From: Endozoicomonas sp. G2_1 | Lineage (GTDB): Bacteria; Pseudomonadota; Gammaproteobacteria; Enterobacterales; Alteromonadaceae | Direction of reading: 5' to 3' | DNA length: 64,000 nucleotides | Assembly: GCF_017744155.1 (NCBI RefSeq) | Contig: NZ_JAGHQT010000015.1 | Span: forward strand, 29,243-93,242 | Shown: one piece after another, positions 7,629 through 15,089 of the stretch | Layout: each line of letters begins with the position of its first letter | How positions within the stretch are numbered: position 1 is the stretch's first letter | Translations under genes and position numbers: made by a program | Notes under the pieces: model-generated | Databases searched by the model: none | The model's input: only the letters and a program-made list of their open reading frames with translations | Told to the model about the DNA's origin: nothing

Positions 7629-9641
7629 ATGCTTAAAGATTTTGTCAGTGCCAGCGGCACACGTTTGTTATTCCCTTTGCTTATCTGTACTGGCGGCAAT
7701 GTGTACGCAAGTGAAAATGACCATGGTCATCACGAACATGAGCACGACAGCCAAGCTATTGAAAAAATTCAGGTTAAAGCGTCGCGTTTAGGGCGTATTG
7801 TCACCGAATCGGCAACTCGAACCGAAATTATTAACGGCGAAGAAATTCAAGAAAAAGCGTTAATGCGACCCGGTAATATTTCAATGTTAGTAGCGGAAAC
7901 GGGCGGAGTTAGGGTACAAACCACTTCGCCAGCGCTTGGCAGTGCCAATGTTCGTTTGCAAGGCTTATATGGCCGTTATACTCAGTTGCTCAGCGATGGT
8001 TTACCGCTTTATGGTGGTCAAACCGCGTCGATTGGCTTACTGCAAATCCCACCAACGGATCTGGCCAACGTAGAAATTATTAAAGGGTCGGCGTCATCGC
8101 TTTATGGCAGTTCTGCATTAGGTGGTGTCATCAACCTTATCTCACGAACACCGTCACACCGAACCGAAGGCGAAGTGTTATTAAATGCAACCTCGCGTAA
8201 TGGCCAAGACATTACGTCGTACTTTGCTACACCATTATCAGAACAAACCAGTGGCTCGGTCACTGCGGGTATTCATCATCAAAAAGCGCAAGATCTCGAC
8301 GACGATGGCTGGATCGATATCGCCGGCTATGAGCGTGCTACTGTTCGTCCTCGATTTTATTGGCAAGGTGACGACGGTGAAAGCCTATACGTCACCGTTG
8401 GCGCGATGAAAGAGCAACGCGATAGCGGAACTTTAGATAATGCAGCTATTTTTAGGGCGACCACGCCTGATGGTAACCCATACCAACTAAAGCAAGATAC
8501 CTTAAGACTCGACACTGGCTTTGTTTACGACCAACCGCTGGGTGAAGTTCTTAACCTCAATGTTCGCGGCTCTGCGATGAATCAAGATCACGACCATCAA
8601 TACGGCAGTGTTTTGGAGTTTGATGATCACAGTAGCTACCTAATTGAATCAAGTGTATCGGGTTATAGTGATAACAGTGCTTGGCTGTTTGGCAGTGCCT
8701 TACAATCGGATAAATTCGATTCAGAAACTTTCCCCGAGTTTAATTATTCTTACCAAGTACCGGGAGTATTTTCGCAGTTTGATCTCGATGCCAGCGATAC
8801 TGTGTCGCTGTCGGTAAGTGCTCGTGTTGATTGGCACAGCGAATATGGCAAGCAATTTAGCCCGCGGGTATCTGTATTATATCAGCCCGACAATTGGACG
8901 ATTCGAGGTGCTTACGGTCAAGGTTTTTACGCGCCAACGCCGTTTATTGAAGACATTGACGAACCCGGACTGTCACGGCTTGCTCCGCTAGAAAACCTCG
9001 AAGAAGAACGCGCTTCAACCGCGTCTGTTGATGTCAGTTACACCATTGCCAACCTCGAAACTAGCGTGACTTTTTTTGCTTCTGATGTTGAAAATGTCAC
9101 CGAATTAGAAGTTATTAATGAGGCTGAGCGCACTAACAACCGACAAGTGCGTATCGTTAACGCCCAAGGTGATAGCGAAATAAGAGGTACGGAACTATTG
9201 CTGCGCTATCGCTGGCGCGACATTAAATTTACTGGTAGCTACTTGTATACCGACAGCAGCGAGCAAAGTGATACTAATGTTGGCACGGTGCCTATTACCT
9301 TAACCCCGAAACACTCGGCGGGCCTAGTCGTGATGTGGGAAGAACACGGTAGCCACTTACTCGGGTTTGAGGCTTATTACACAGGGACTCAACGATTAGA
9401 AAATAACCCTTATCGCGACTACAGTGATGCTTATTGGCATTTAGGTATACTCGGCCAAATAACTGTTGGTAGCATTAGCTACTTTTTAAATGCTGAAAAC
9501 TTGCTTAATGTTCGGCAAACCCGCGAAGATCCGCTGCTATTGCCAGAGCAAGCGCCGAGCGGCCGCTGGACCACCGATATTTGGTCACGCAACGACGGTT
9601 TCACGGTTAACGCAGGAATTCGCATCACATTTGGCGATTAG
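7629..9641 (+). CDS. TonB-dependent receptor with His-rich N-terminus
   Basis: The 670-residue outer-membrane receptor has a short export signal (to about residue 28). The mature start ENDHGHHEHEHDS is followed by a TonB-box-like IEKIQVKA. The plug domain spans about residues 50-185 (DGLPLYGGQTASIGLLQIPP, then IIKGSASSLYGSSALGGVIN), followed by a 22-strand-type barrel to the C-terminus. The histidine stretch suggests capture of zinc, copper, nickel or a metal chelate; the ligand is inference. The length suits small-ligand receptors. The Cys-rich exported protein gene is immediately upstream, and I see no adjacent ABC transporter or siderophore gene. Confidence 0.88.
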   Translation: MLKDFVSASGTRLLFPLLICTGGNVYASENDHGHHEHEHDSQAIEKIQVKASRLGRIVTESATRTEIINGEEIQEKALMRPGNISMLVAETGGVRVQTTSPALGSANVRLQGLYGRYTQLLSDGLPLYGGQTASIGLLQIPPTDLANVEIIKGSASSLYGSSALGGVINLISRTPSHRTEGEVLLNATSRNGQDITSYFATPLSEQTSGSVTAGIHHQKAQDLDDDGWIDIAGYERATVRPRFYWQGDDGESLYVTVGAMKEQRDSGTLDNAAIFRATTPDGNPYQLKQDTLRLDTGFVYDQPLGEVLNLNVRGSAMNQDHDHQYGSVLEFDDHSSYLIESSVSGYSDNSAWLFGSALQSDKFDSETFPEFNYSYQVPGVFSQFDLDASDTVSLSVSARVDWHSEYGKQFSPRVSVLYQPDNWTIRGAYGQGFYAPTPFIEDIDEPGLSRLAPLENLEEERASTASVDVSYTIANLETSVTFFASDVENVTELEVINEAERTNNRQVRIVNAQGDSEIRGTELLLRYRWRDIKFTGSYLYTDSSEQSDTNVGTVPITLTPKHSAGLVVMWEEHGSHLLGFEAYYTGTQRLENNPYRDYSDAYWHLGILGQITVGSISYFLNAENLLNVRQTREDPLLLPEQAPSGRWTTDIWSRNDGFTVNAGIRITFGD

Positions 9642-9658
9642 TTTTTGTGAAAGATGTT

Positions 9659-9691
9659 GGCTTAATGGCTCTGGCAAATATCCATTAAGCC
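9659..9691. repeat. Hairpin downstream of the TonB receptor gene
   Basis: GGCTTAATGG (9659-9668) and CCATTAAGCC (9682-9691) form a perfect 10-bp stem with a 13-base loop, 18 bases after the receptor stop. There is no U-tract on either strand, so it may act as an mRNA 3'-end stabiliser rather than an intrinsic terminator. Confidence 0.5.
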
Positions 9692-9720
9692 CACGCCAAA
9701 AAAAGTAGGAAATTGAAACA

Positions 9721-10158
9721 TTGGTGAAGATAGACGTTGGCTCAATAGATGATGTTGTTAGCTTGAATGCTCAAATCCCTGAATTTAATCAAAACAAGCT
9801 ATTGAAAGAGAAAATAACGGAACGAGTGCGCGATAAACAACACCTCGTTTTAGTTGCCCGTCTCGATGGGCTGCTTATCGGCTACAAGGTTGGGTATCAG
9901 TACTCTGCTGATACTTTTTATAGCTGGTTAGGTGCTGTTTTGCCCGAATATCGGGGGCGTGGTGTTGCAACTAAACTCAGAGAGTTTCAAGAGTCTTGGG
10001 CAAAAAACAATGGCTATCGAGAACTAGAAGTCAAATCAATGAACCAGTTTCCTGCCATGTTAAACCTCTTAATATCAAGTGGTTACCACATCTATGGATA
10101 TCAAGAAGGCTGTATTAAGGGCGCAGGTAAAATTCTGTTTAGTAAAAAACTTGTTTAG
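9721..10158 (+). CDS. GNAT-family N-acetyltransferase
   Basis: This 145-residue protein has the single GNAT fold. The acetyl-CoA binding loop is visible as YRGRGVATKLREFQE near residues 78-92, preceded by the strand YSWLGAVLPE. The C-terminal strand ends in FSKKLV. The start is either TTG 9721 or GTG 9724; AGGA lies 11-14 bases upstream, and neither is ideal. The substrate is unknown (small molecule or protein amine). It converges with a LysR gene whose stop lies three bases away, so the two transcripts face each other. Confidence 0.75.
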   Translation: MVKIDVGSIDDVVSLNAQIPEFNQNKLLKEKITERVRDKQHLVLVARLDGLLIGYKVGYQYSADTFYSWLGAVLPEYRGRGVATKLREFQESWAKNNGYRELEVKSMNQFPAMLNLLISSGYHIYGYQEGCIKGAGKILFSKKLV

Positions 10159-10161
10159 TGC

Positions 10162-11133
10162 TCACTCAACTTGATGATTGTTTTTAAAAGGCTGAAAACT
10201 TTGTTGTTCAATAAATTCTAAAAAGCAACGAACTTTCTGAGATTGCTTACTTTCCTTAGCGTAGTGCATGTAAATATTTGGAATGTTGCACCAGTGATCT
10301 CGTAAAATAGGCACTAATGAGCCGTTTTCAAACTGCTCATCTAATACAAAGTCTATCATCATACCAATGCCAAAATCTTGCCTAACCATATCAACTAAAG
10401 CGGTCATGTCATTAACAACCATCGCAGTATTGGTATCAATATTTACTATTTCACTGCTGTTAGTAGGCTGCTTGTGTAAACGCAATGGCGCGAGTTTTTT
10501 ACTGGTCGGCATTCTCAGTTTGACCATGGCATGACTTGAAAGTTGACTGATTGAGGTTGGCAAACCTTGGAGTTCAATATAGCGTTGTGAAGCAAATAAA
10601 GCAGCTTTAAATATGTGGCTATTTCCCTGTTTACTCGGGTGAAAAGGTTTCGTAATCATACTTTCTTCAACTCGTTCTCCGTATCTAAAGCCAATATCAA
10701 ACTGTTGCTCAACGTGCTGGTCAAGCGTATCTGATAAGGTTATGTCCAATTGAATAGCAGGGTAGGTGCGCTGAAAATTTACCAGCAGATCTTTGACAAA
10801 CCAATGATATATAGTAGTTGCTATGTTTAGTGACAAGGTCCCACACGGGCTATTATTGAGGTCATAGACAACCTCAACGGATTTAGCCAACTCGTCAATA
10901 GCAAAGTGTGTAGAACAATATAGTTGGTTGCCGATATCGGTTAGTTTTATCGCCCGTGTCGTGCGGGTGAATAATGTTTGTCCAAGCTGCTGTTCCAGTG
11001 TTTTTAGTGATGAGCTAACAGATGCTGAACTAATGCCCAAGTGCTTAGATGCTTTACTGATATTACCTGCTTCAACAATGGCCTTAAAAGTGATTAATTG
11101 ATTGTAGGTAACGCCGTTAACGAACTCTCGCAT
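10162..11133 (-). CDS. LysR-family transcriptional regulator
   Basis: The 323-residue product has an HTH at residues 8-70 (ASVSSSLKTLEQQLGQ, then FTRTTRAIKLTDIGNQ) and a LysR effector domain. It resembles the regulator at 3892-4797 in the recognition helix and in FDIGFRYGERVEESMI, so the two are probably related paralogues. It is divergent from the metallo-beta-lactamase-fold gene at 11267, with a long 12-bp inverted repeat in the 133-bp gap. That gene and its small membrane-protein neighbours are the likely target. Confidence 0.85.
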   Translation of the reverse strand: MREFVNGVTYNQLITFKAIVEAGNISKASKHLGISSASVSSSLKTLEQQLGQTLFTRTTRAIKLTDIGNQLYCSTHFAIDELAKSVEVVYDLNNSPCGTLSLNIATTIYHWFVKDLLVNFQRTYPAIQLDITLSDTLDQHVEQQFDIGFRYGERVEESMITKPFHPSKQGNSHIFKAALFASQRYIELQGLPTSISQLSSHAMVKLRMPTSKKLAPLRLHKQPTNSSEIVNIDTNTAMVVNDMTALVDMVRQDFGIGMMIDFVLDEQFENGSLVPILRDHWCNIPNIYMHYAKESKQSQKVRCFLEFIEQQSFQPFKNNHQVE

Positions 11134-11155
11134 AAATTAATTGTTAAGTTAAACC

Positions 11156-11218
11156 TAATAATGATTAAGGATTATGCCCACTATTTATTTGGTTATTCAA
11201 AATTTATAATCATTATTA
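11156..11218. promoter_or_regulatory. Long-spaced inverted repeat, candidate LysR operator
   Basis: TAATAATGATTA (11156-11167) and TAATCATTATTA (11207-11218) are a perfect 12-bp inverted pair with 39 bases between them. They flank the divergent promoters of the LysR gene and the MBL-fold gene. Distant paired half-sites would suit a tetrameric LysR regulator that bends DNA. Confidence 0.5.
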
Positions 11219-11266
11219 CTAGATATAGCGACAGTTGGCAGCGTAAGTAGAGGTATAGCAAACGGT

Positions 11267-12034
11267 ATGGCGAAAGTTCCATTTACAATTACACGTATAA
11301 ATAACGCGAGTATTTTGATTGGTATTGGTGAACATTTTATTTTTACCGATCCCTATTTTATTGATGTTCCTTTTATTGGTGTTTTGGAGCCTGCGGCAAT
11401 AGCAGTTAAAGATTTACCGCCATTAACGGCTATTTTAGGCTGCCATGACGTTGTCGACCATTGGCAAATGGATGGATTAGTTGATTATCCCCATAACAAA
11501 GATGATGTTCGATTATTTGTTGCCATGGAGTCTCAAGCAGAAAGTGCTAGAGAAGCTGGTTTTAAACAGGTTGAAGTGCTGTCGTGGGGGCACAAACGAG
11601 TGTTAGCGGGCGGCTTAATTATAGAGTCAGTTCAAGCGCAAAAAATGTTGAAGTGGACTGTTAATAATTATGTTGTGCGTTTACAAGATACGGCGATATT
11701 TTTTGGCAGTGAAGCACGAGACCTACCACCACTTGTTGAGTACAAGAAACAACATGGTGCTGTTGATATTGCTATTTTACCGGTTAATGGCGTTCATCTA
11801 ATGACTTTTTATCAGTTGGTGATGACAGCTGATGAGGCGGTTGAGGGAACTAAATTACTCGGTGATAAAACCTTGTTTGCAATTCACGACGCACATAAAA
11901 GCTGGCCACTACTATTGCCAGTGAAGAGTTCAGGCAGAGATGCAGAAAAAGCTTCGAAACGCTATCAGGATATAAACGTAGTCAGAATACCGACAGGTCA
12001 GCTCTGGCAGTTTTCTGACGGTTTAGGTGAATAG
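11267..12034 (+). CDS. Metallo-beta-lactamase-fold protein with altered metal motif
   Basis: The 255-residue protein follows the UlaG/RomA-like branch of the MBL superfamily. It opens with ITRINNASILIGIGEHFIFTD, then a loop where SHxHxDH is expected, and later FFGSEARDL and HDAHKSWP. At the motif it reads CHDVVDHW (residues 59-66), so His60, Asp64 and His65 are kept but the second histidine is Val62. Metal binding or catalysis may therefore be altered. There is no signal peptide, so it is cytoplasmic. It is divergent from a LysR gene and its stop overlaps the start region of the next small membrane-protein gene, implying co-translation. Substrate unknown. Confidence 0.7.
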   Translation: MAKVPFTITRINNASILIGIGEHFIFTDPYFIDVPFIGVLEPAAIAVKDLPPLTAILGCHDVVDHWQMDGLVDYPHNKDDVRLFVAMESQAESAREAGFKQVEVLSWGHKRVLAGGLIIESVQAQKMLKWTVNNYVVRLQDTAIFFGSEARDLPPLVEYKKQHGAVDIAILPVNGVHLMTFYQLVMTADEAVEGTKLLGDKTLFAIHDAHKSWPLLLPVKSSGRDAEKASKRYQDINVVRIPTGQLWQFSDGLGE

Positions 12035-12036
12035 TG

Positions 12037-12336
12037 ATGACGGCTCTCGAAATTAACAGTTTATATCAAAGAGCGCAAAAGACGCAGCAACGACGACTAG
12101 TGATAAGGTCAATTATTGCTCTGGCCTTATTTACCGCTGCTGTGCTTAACTACTTTGACTCGACTTTATCACATAGCGTTCATTTAATTATCTATGTCGC
12201 GATAGCACTATTTTTTTGTATTTCCTACAGTACAGGGCATCGGACAGGAGCCGTAAAAGATTTGAAAAAAATCGCTGACTATTACATCCAGCATGATTCT
12301 CGCTTAGCGGCTATTAATAAAAATACTGAAGTTTAA
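12037..12336 (+). CDS. Small two-helix membrane protein, unknown
   Basis: The ATG at 12037 is preceded by AGGTGA at a good distance, and a GTG at 12034 overlaps the upstream stop. The 99-residue product has a charged N-terminus, two hydrophobic helices around residues 27-44 and 50-66 (with HLIIYVAIALFFCIS), and a polar C-terminal tail. I do not recognise a family. Its tight coupling to the MBL-fold gene and position before a DoxX-like gene suggest a three-gene unit. Confidence 0.6.
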   Translation: MTALEINSLYQRAQKTQQRRLVIRSIIALALFTAAVLNYFDSTLSHSVHLIIYVAIALFFCISYSTGHRTGAVKDLKKIADYYIQHDSRLAAINKNTEV

Positions 12337-12394
12337 TAGTTTAGGTGATTACCTAAGTACTTTTTTAGCTTTCTTAACGATAGAACAATGACTT

Positions 12395-12748
12395 ATGACA
12401 TCATCTAAGACACTTTTTTTCGCCAAATTACTATTGTCACTAATATTACTAGGTGCAGGTGCCGCAAAACTTATGGTGATGCCTGATGTTCACCTTAGCT
12501 TTGCGGTATTGGGGCTTCCATCTTGGTCTGGTTACTTGATTGGGTTTATCGAAGTTATTACGAGCATTGGTCTATTTATTCGCGTAGCCACCAATCTATC
12601 TGCTTTCACCTCGGGCTTCATTTTAGTTGGAGCTTTCTATTACCACGCTGTTCACACGCCAATTATTGAAGCGGCCACTGCGATTCTCGCACTAATGCTT
12701 TGTTTTTACATACTCTTTAAAAACAACTTTTCTCAATCTATCAGGTAA
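12395..12748 (+). CDS. DoxX-like small membrane protein
   Basis: The 117-residue protein has four predicted helices and the family features AKLLLSLILLGAGAAKLMVM (helix 1 with the G-x-x-K turn), GFIEVITSIGLFI, and a His-containing turn FYYHAVHTP before helix 4. The DoxX/DUF4870 group is of uncertain function, often linked to redox or thiol homeostasis at the membrane. It follows the small membrane gene by 58 bases and may be in the same transcript. The next gene, a LysR regulator, converges on it. Confidence 0.7.
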   Translation: MTSSKTLFFAKLLLSLILLGAGAAKLMVMPDVHLSFAVLGLPSWSGYLIGFIEVITSIGLFIRVATNLSAFTSGFILVGAFYYHAVHTPIIEAATAILALMLCFYILFKNNFSQSIR

Positions 12749-12778
12749 AAGCTCTAAATCGCCTTAATGTGGGAGCAT

Positions 12779-13747
12779 TTAATACTGCCACTGCTCACGT
12801 GTTGGGTTACCGTACATTTCGGCAAAGCCGGGAATATTTTGCTCCCAGTAGGGCACAGGATTGCCAACATACTCTTTAACCGCTTCAAAAAACAGTCGAG
12901 TTCTCAGGGGCAAATCGCGGTGTGGATAAACCGCGTATATTGCGGCAAAGTCGCGCAGTTTCATTTGTTTCATAAATGGCACCAGCTGTCCTGATTTTAC
13001 TTCATTGTGAATTTGAAATGCTGGCGCTAAGTAATAACAGTTACCTGCGAGCGCGCTGAGTTTCATGATCTCAACTTCATTGGCTGCGAAGCGGCAATTC
13101 ATCGGCATGCGAGCTGGCTGATTATTGTCGTCAACATAATCAATATAGTCTGCTCTAAATTTTTCACCGGCGTAGCATGTTGCCGGTAACTCAGCTAACT
13201 CTTCTACAGTTTGAGGCTCGCCGTAGCGCGCTAAAAAGTTTGGTGATGCCAACAGCACTAGGCGGTTTCTGGCAAGGTAGCGGGCAACCAGCGAAGAGTC
13301 CTTTAACTCACCGACTCGAAAAGCCAAATCGTAGCCGTCGCCAACAATGTCTAGTACCCGGTCGCCAACATAAAGCTCTATTTCAACGTCGGGGAAACGT
13401 TGCTGAAAGTCGTTGATTACTGGTTGCAGTATTTGCTGCGCAAGCGGGTAGCTACAAGTAACGCGCAGCCGACCTTTAGGCTCTAAGTGATAGTTTTCTG
13501 CAAGCCGCGAGGTATCGTCGAGCAAACTTTTTAGTTCTCGGGCTTTTCTCAAAACTTCATTACCGGCACCTGTGATTGAAAACGAGCGCGTGGTTCTATT
13601 GAGCAATCGAACGCCGAGTTCTTGTTCAAGTTTGGCTATTTGTTTCGATACGACTGAGCGATCTATTTGGCGGTGCTCAGCAACTTTGGCGAAAGAACCT
13701 CGCTCAGTAACGTCTAAAAACAATAATATTCGGCTTGATGTATCCAT
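12779..13747 (-). CDS. LysR-family regulator divergent from a MexEF-like pump
   Basis: Product of 322 residues, with HTH SRILLFLDVTERGSFAKVAE and SVVSKQIAKLEQELGVRLLN, then a LysR effector domain. The 133-bp divergent arrangement with the RND adaptor gene matches the mexT-mexE layout of Pseudomonas, in which the LysR protein activates the pump operon (known for that system; inferred here). Sequence alone does not show it is a MexT orthologue, because the HTH is also close to generic CrgA-type regulators. TTTATTGG occurs twice in the gap (13779-13786 and 13823-13830), a possible binding element. Confidence 0.82.
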   Translation of the reverse strand: MDTSSRILLFLDVTERGSFAKVAEHRQIDRSVVSKQIAKLEQELGVRLLNRTTRSFSITGAGNEVLRKARELKSLLDDTSRLAENYHLEPKGRLRVTCSYPLAQQILQPVINDFQQRFPDVEIELYVGDRVLDIVGDGYDLAFRVGELKDSSLVARYLARNRLVLLASPNFLARYGEPQTVEELAELPATCYAGEKFRADYIDYVDDNNQPARMPMNCRFAANEVEIMKLSALAGNCYYLAPAFQIHNEVKSGQLVPFMKQMKLRDFAAIYAVYPHRDLPLRTRLFFEAVKEYVGNPVPYWEQNIPGFAEMYGNPTREQWQY

Positions 13748-13880
13748 TAATCTTCACTTTGTTTTGCTTTCAATTAATTTTATTGGTGCTAAATGGGCAA
13801 CACTGTGTGTGATTATAGGTGATTTATTGGCAATAGTTTAGTCCTTAGAATAGCGCCCAACTTTTGGGAGAGTTTTTAAT

Positions 13881-15080
13881 ATGAACAAGAAAATCGCTAC
13901 TTTGGCATTGGTTTCTACACTGGCATTGTTAGGTTGTAACACTGAGCCAGCCGAAACTGTCAGCCAGCCAAGTACAGCACCTATTGACGTAGCACACGTT
14001 GCGTACCGCGAAGTACAGTCATGGCATACCTATACAACACGATTAGAATCGCCTGAACGAGTCGTGTTAATGCCACGAGTTTCTGGCGTTGTTGATCAAA
14101 TTACTTTTGTTGAAGGGCAAAAGGTTAGTCAGGGGCAAGTACTGTTTAAAATTGACCCGAGACCTTTTCAAGCGCAAGTAAACCGCTTGCAAGCGCAAAT
14201 ACTAAGTGCCGAAGCCGCACTCGAAGAGGCCGAGCGCAGAGAAAAGCGCGCGCAAAACTTGGGTAAAACCAGTGCTATTGCCGTTGAACAAATTGACTCG
14301 CGCTCATCGCAAACTAAACAGCGCCGTGCAGAGTTATTAGCACTACGCGCAGAATTAGATGCGGCGCAACTCGATTTGGGTTTCACTGAAGTAAAATCGC
14401 CTATTACTGGTGTTATTTCTCGGGCTGAAATCACTAAGGGTAATAATGTCACCGCTAACCAAAGTGTGTTGACTAATATTATTGCCGACCACCAAATGTA
14501 TGCTTACTTTAATATTGATGAGCGCACTTGGAATACCGAGTTTCAAACGCTTAGTGCCGATCAACCACTACCTGTTTTACTGGCGTTAACCGGAGATAAA
14601 AACAGCCGATTCACCGGAGTTATTGATTTTGTCGACAATGCCGTTAACCCGTCAACTGGCACCATTCGGGTGCGCGCTAATTTTGAAGAGAACGACGGTC
14701 AGTTGCGCGCTGGCTCATTTGCTCGGCTAACACTAGCGTCGTCAGGCAAACACAAAGAGGTTCTAGTACCTGATCGCGCCATTGGCACCGATTTAAAAAA
14801 CCGCTATGTCTTAGTGATGACGGAAAACAACACGCTTGATTACCGTTTGGTTGAAGTAGGTGAGCGCTATGGGCACTACCGTGCAATTGTTAGTGGCTTA
14901 ACACCGAATGATGTTATTGCCGTCAACGGCCCTGGCAAAGCTTGGCCTGGCATGGCGATTACCCCAAGAGAAGTATCACTAGATTTGTCTGAAGTTGCCC
15001 TTACTCTCAAGCAGAAAGTAGAGCAAAACAGCGAACGTGACGATAGCCGTCAGCCATTGCTTGCTGCCCGTTTTCACTAG
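13881..15080 (+). CDS. RND efflux periplasmic adaptor lipoprotein, MexE-like
   Basis: The 399-residue product has a lipobox (LALLGC, Cys19), so it is a lipid-anchored periplasmic adaptor. It shows the lipoyl half (VVLMPRVSGVVDQITFVEGQ), an alpha-hairpin with LQAQILSAEAALEEAERREK, the second lipoyl half with ITGVISRAEITKGNNV, and a beta-barrel and membrane-proximal domain after about residue 200 (MYAYFNIDERTW). This pattern is closest to MexE/AcrA-type adaptors. It is the first gene of an operon with the RND pump (9-base gap) and a zinc-type oxidoreductase. No outer-membrane factor gene follows. Confidence 0.9.
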   Translation: MNKKIATLALVSTLALLGCNTEPAETVSQPSTAPIDVAHVAYREVQSWHTYTTRLESPERVVLMPRVSGVVDQITFVEGQKVSQGQVLFKIDPRPFQAQVNRLQAQILSAEAALEEAERREKRAQNLGKTSAIAVEQIDSRSSQTKQRRAELLALRAELDAAQLDLGFTEVKSPITGVISRAEITKGNNVTANQSVLTNIIADHQMYAYFNIDERTWNTEFQTLSADQPLPVLLALTGDKNSRFTGVIDFVDNAVNPSTGTIRVRANFEENDGQLRAGSFARLTLASSGKHKEVLVPDRAIGTDLKNRYVLVMTENNTLDYRLVEVGERYGHYRAIVSGLTPNDVIAVNGPGKAWPGMAITPREVSLDLSEVALTLKQKVEQNSERDDSRQPLLAARFH

Positions 15081-15089
15081 GAGAAAACC

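Noticed and set aside
12767..12994. Plus-strand 75-codon frame beside the LysR gene
   Set aside because: It lies antisense to the C-terminal part of the LysR gene. The LysR frame is intact and recognisable to its end.
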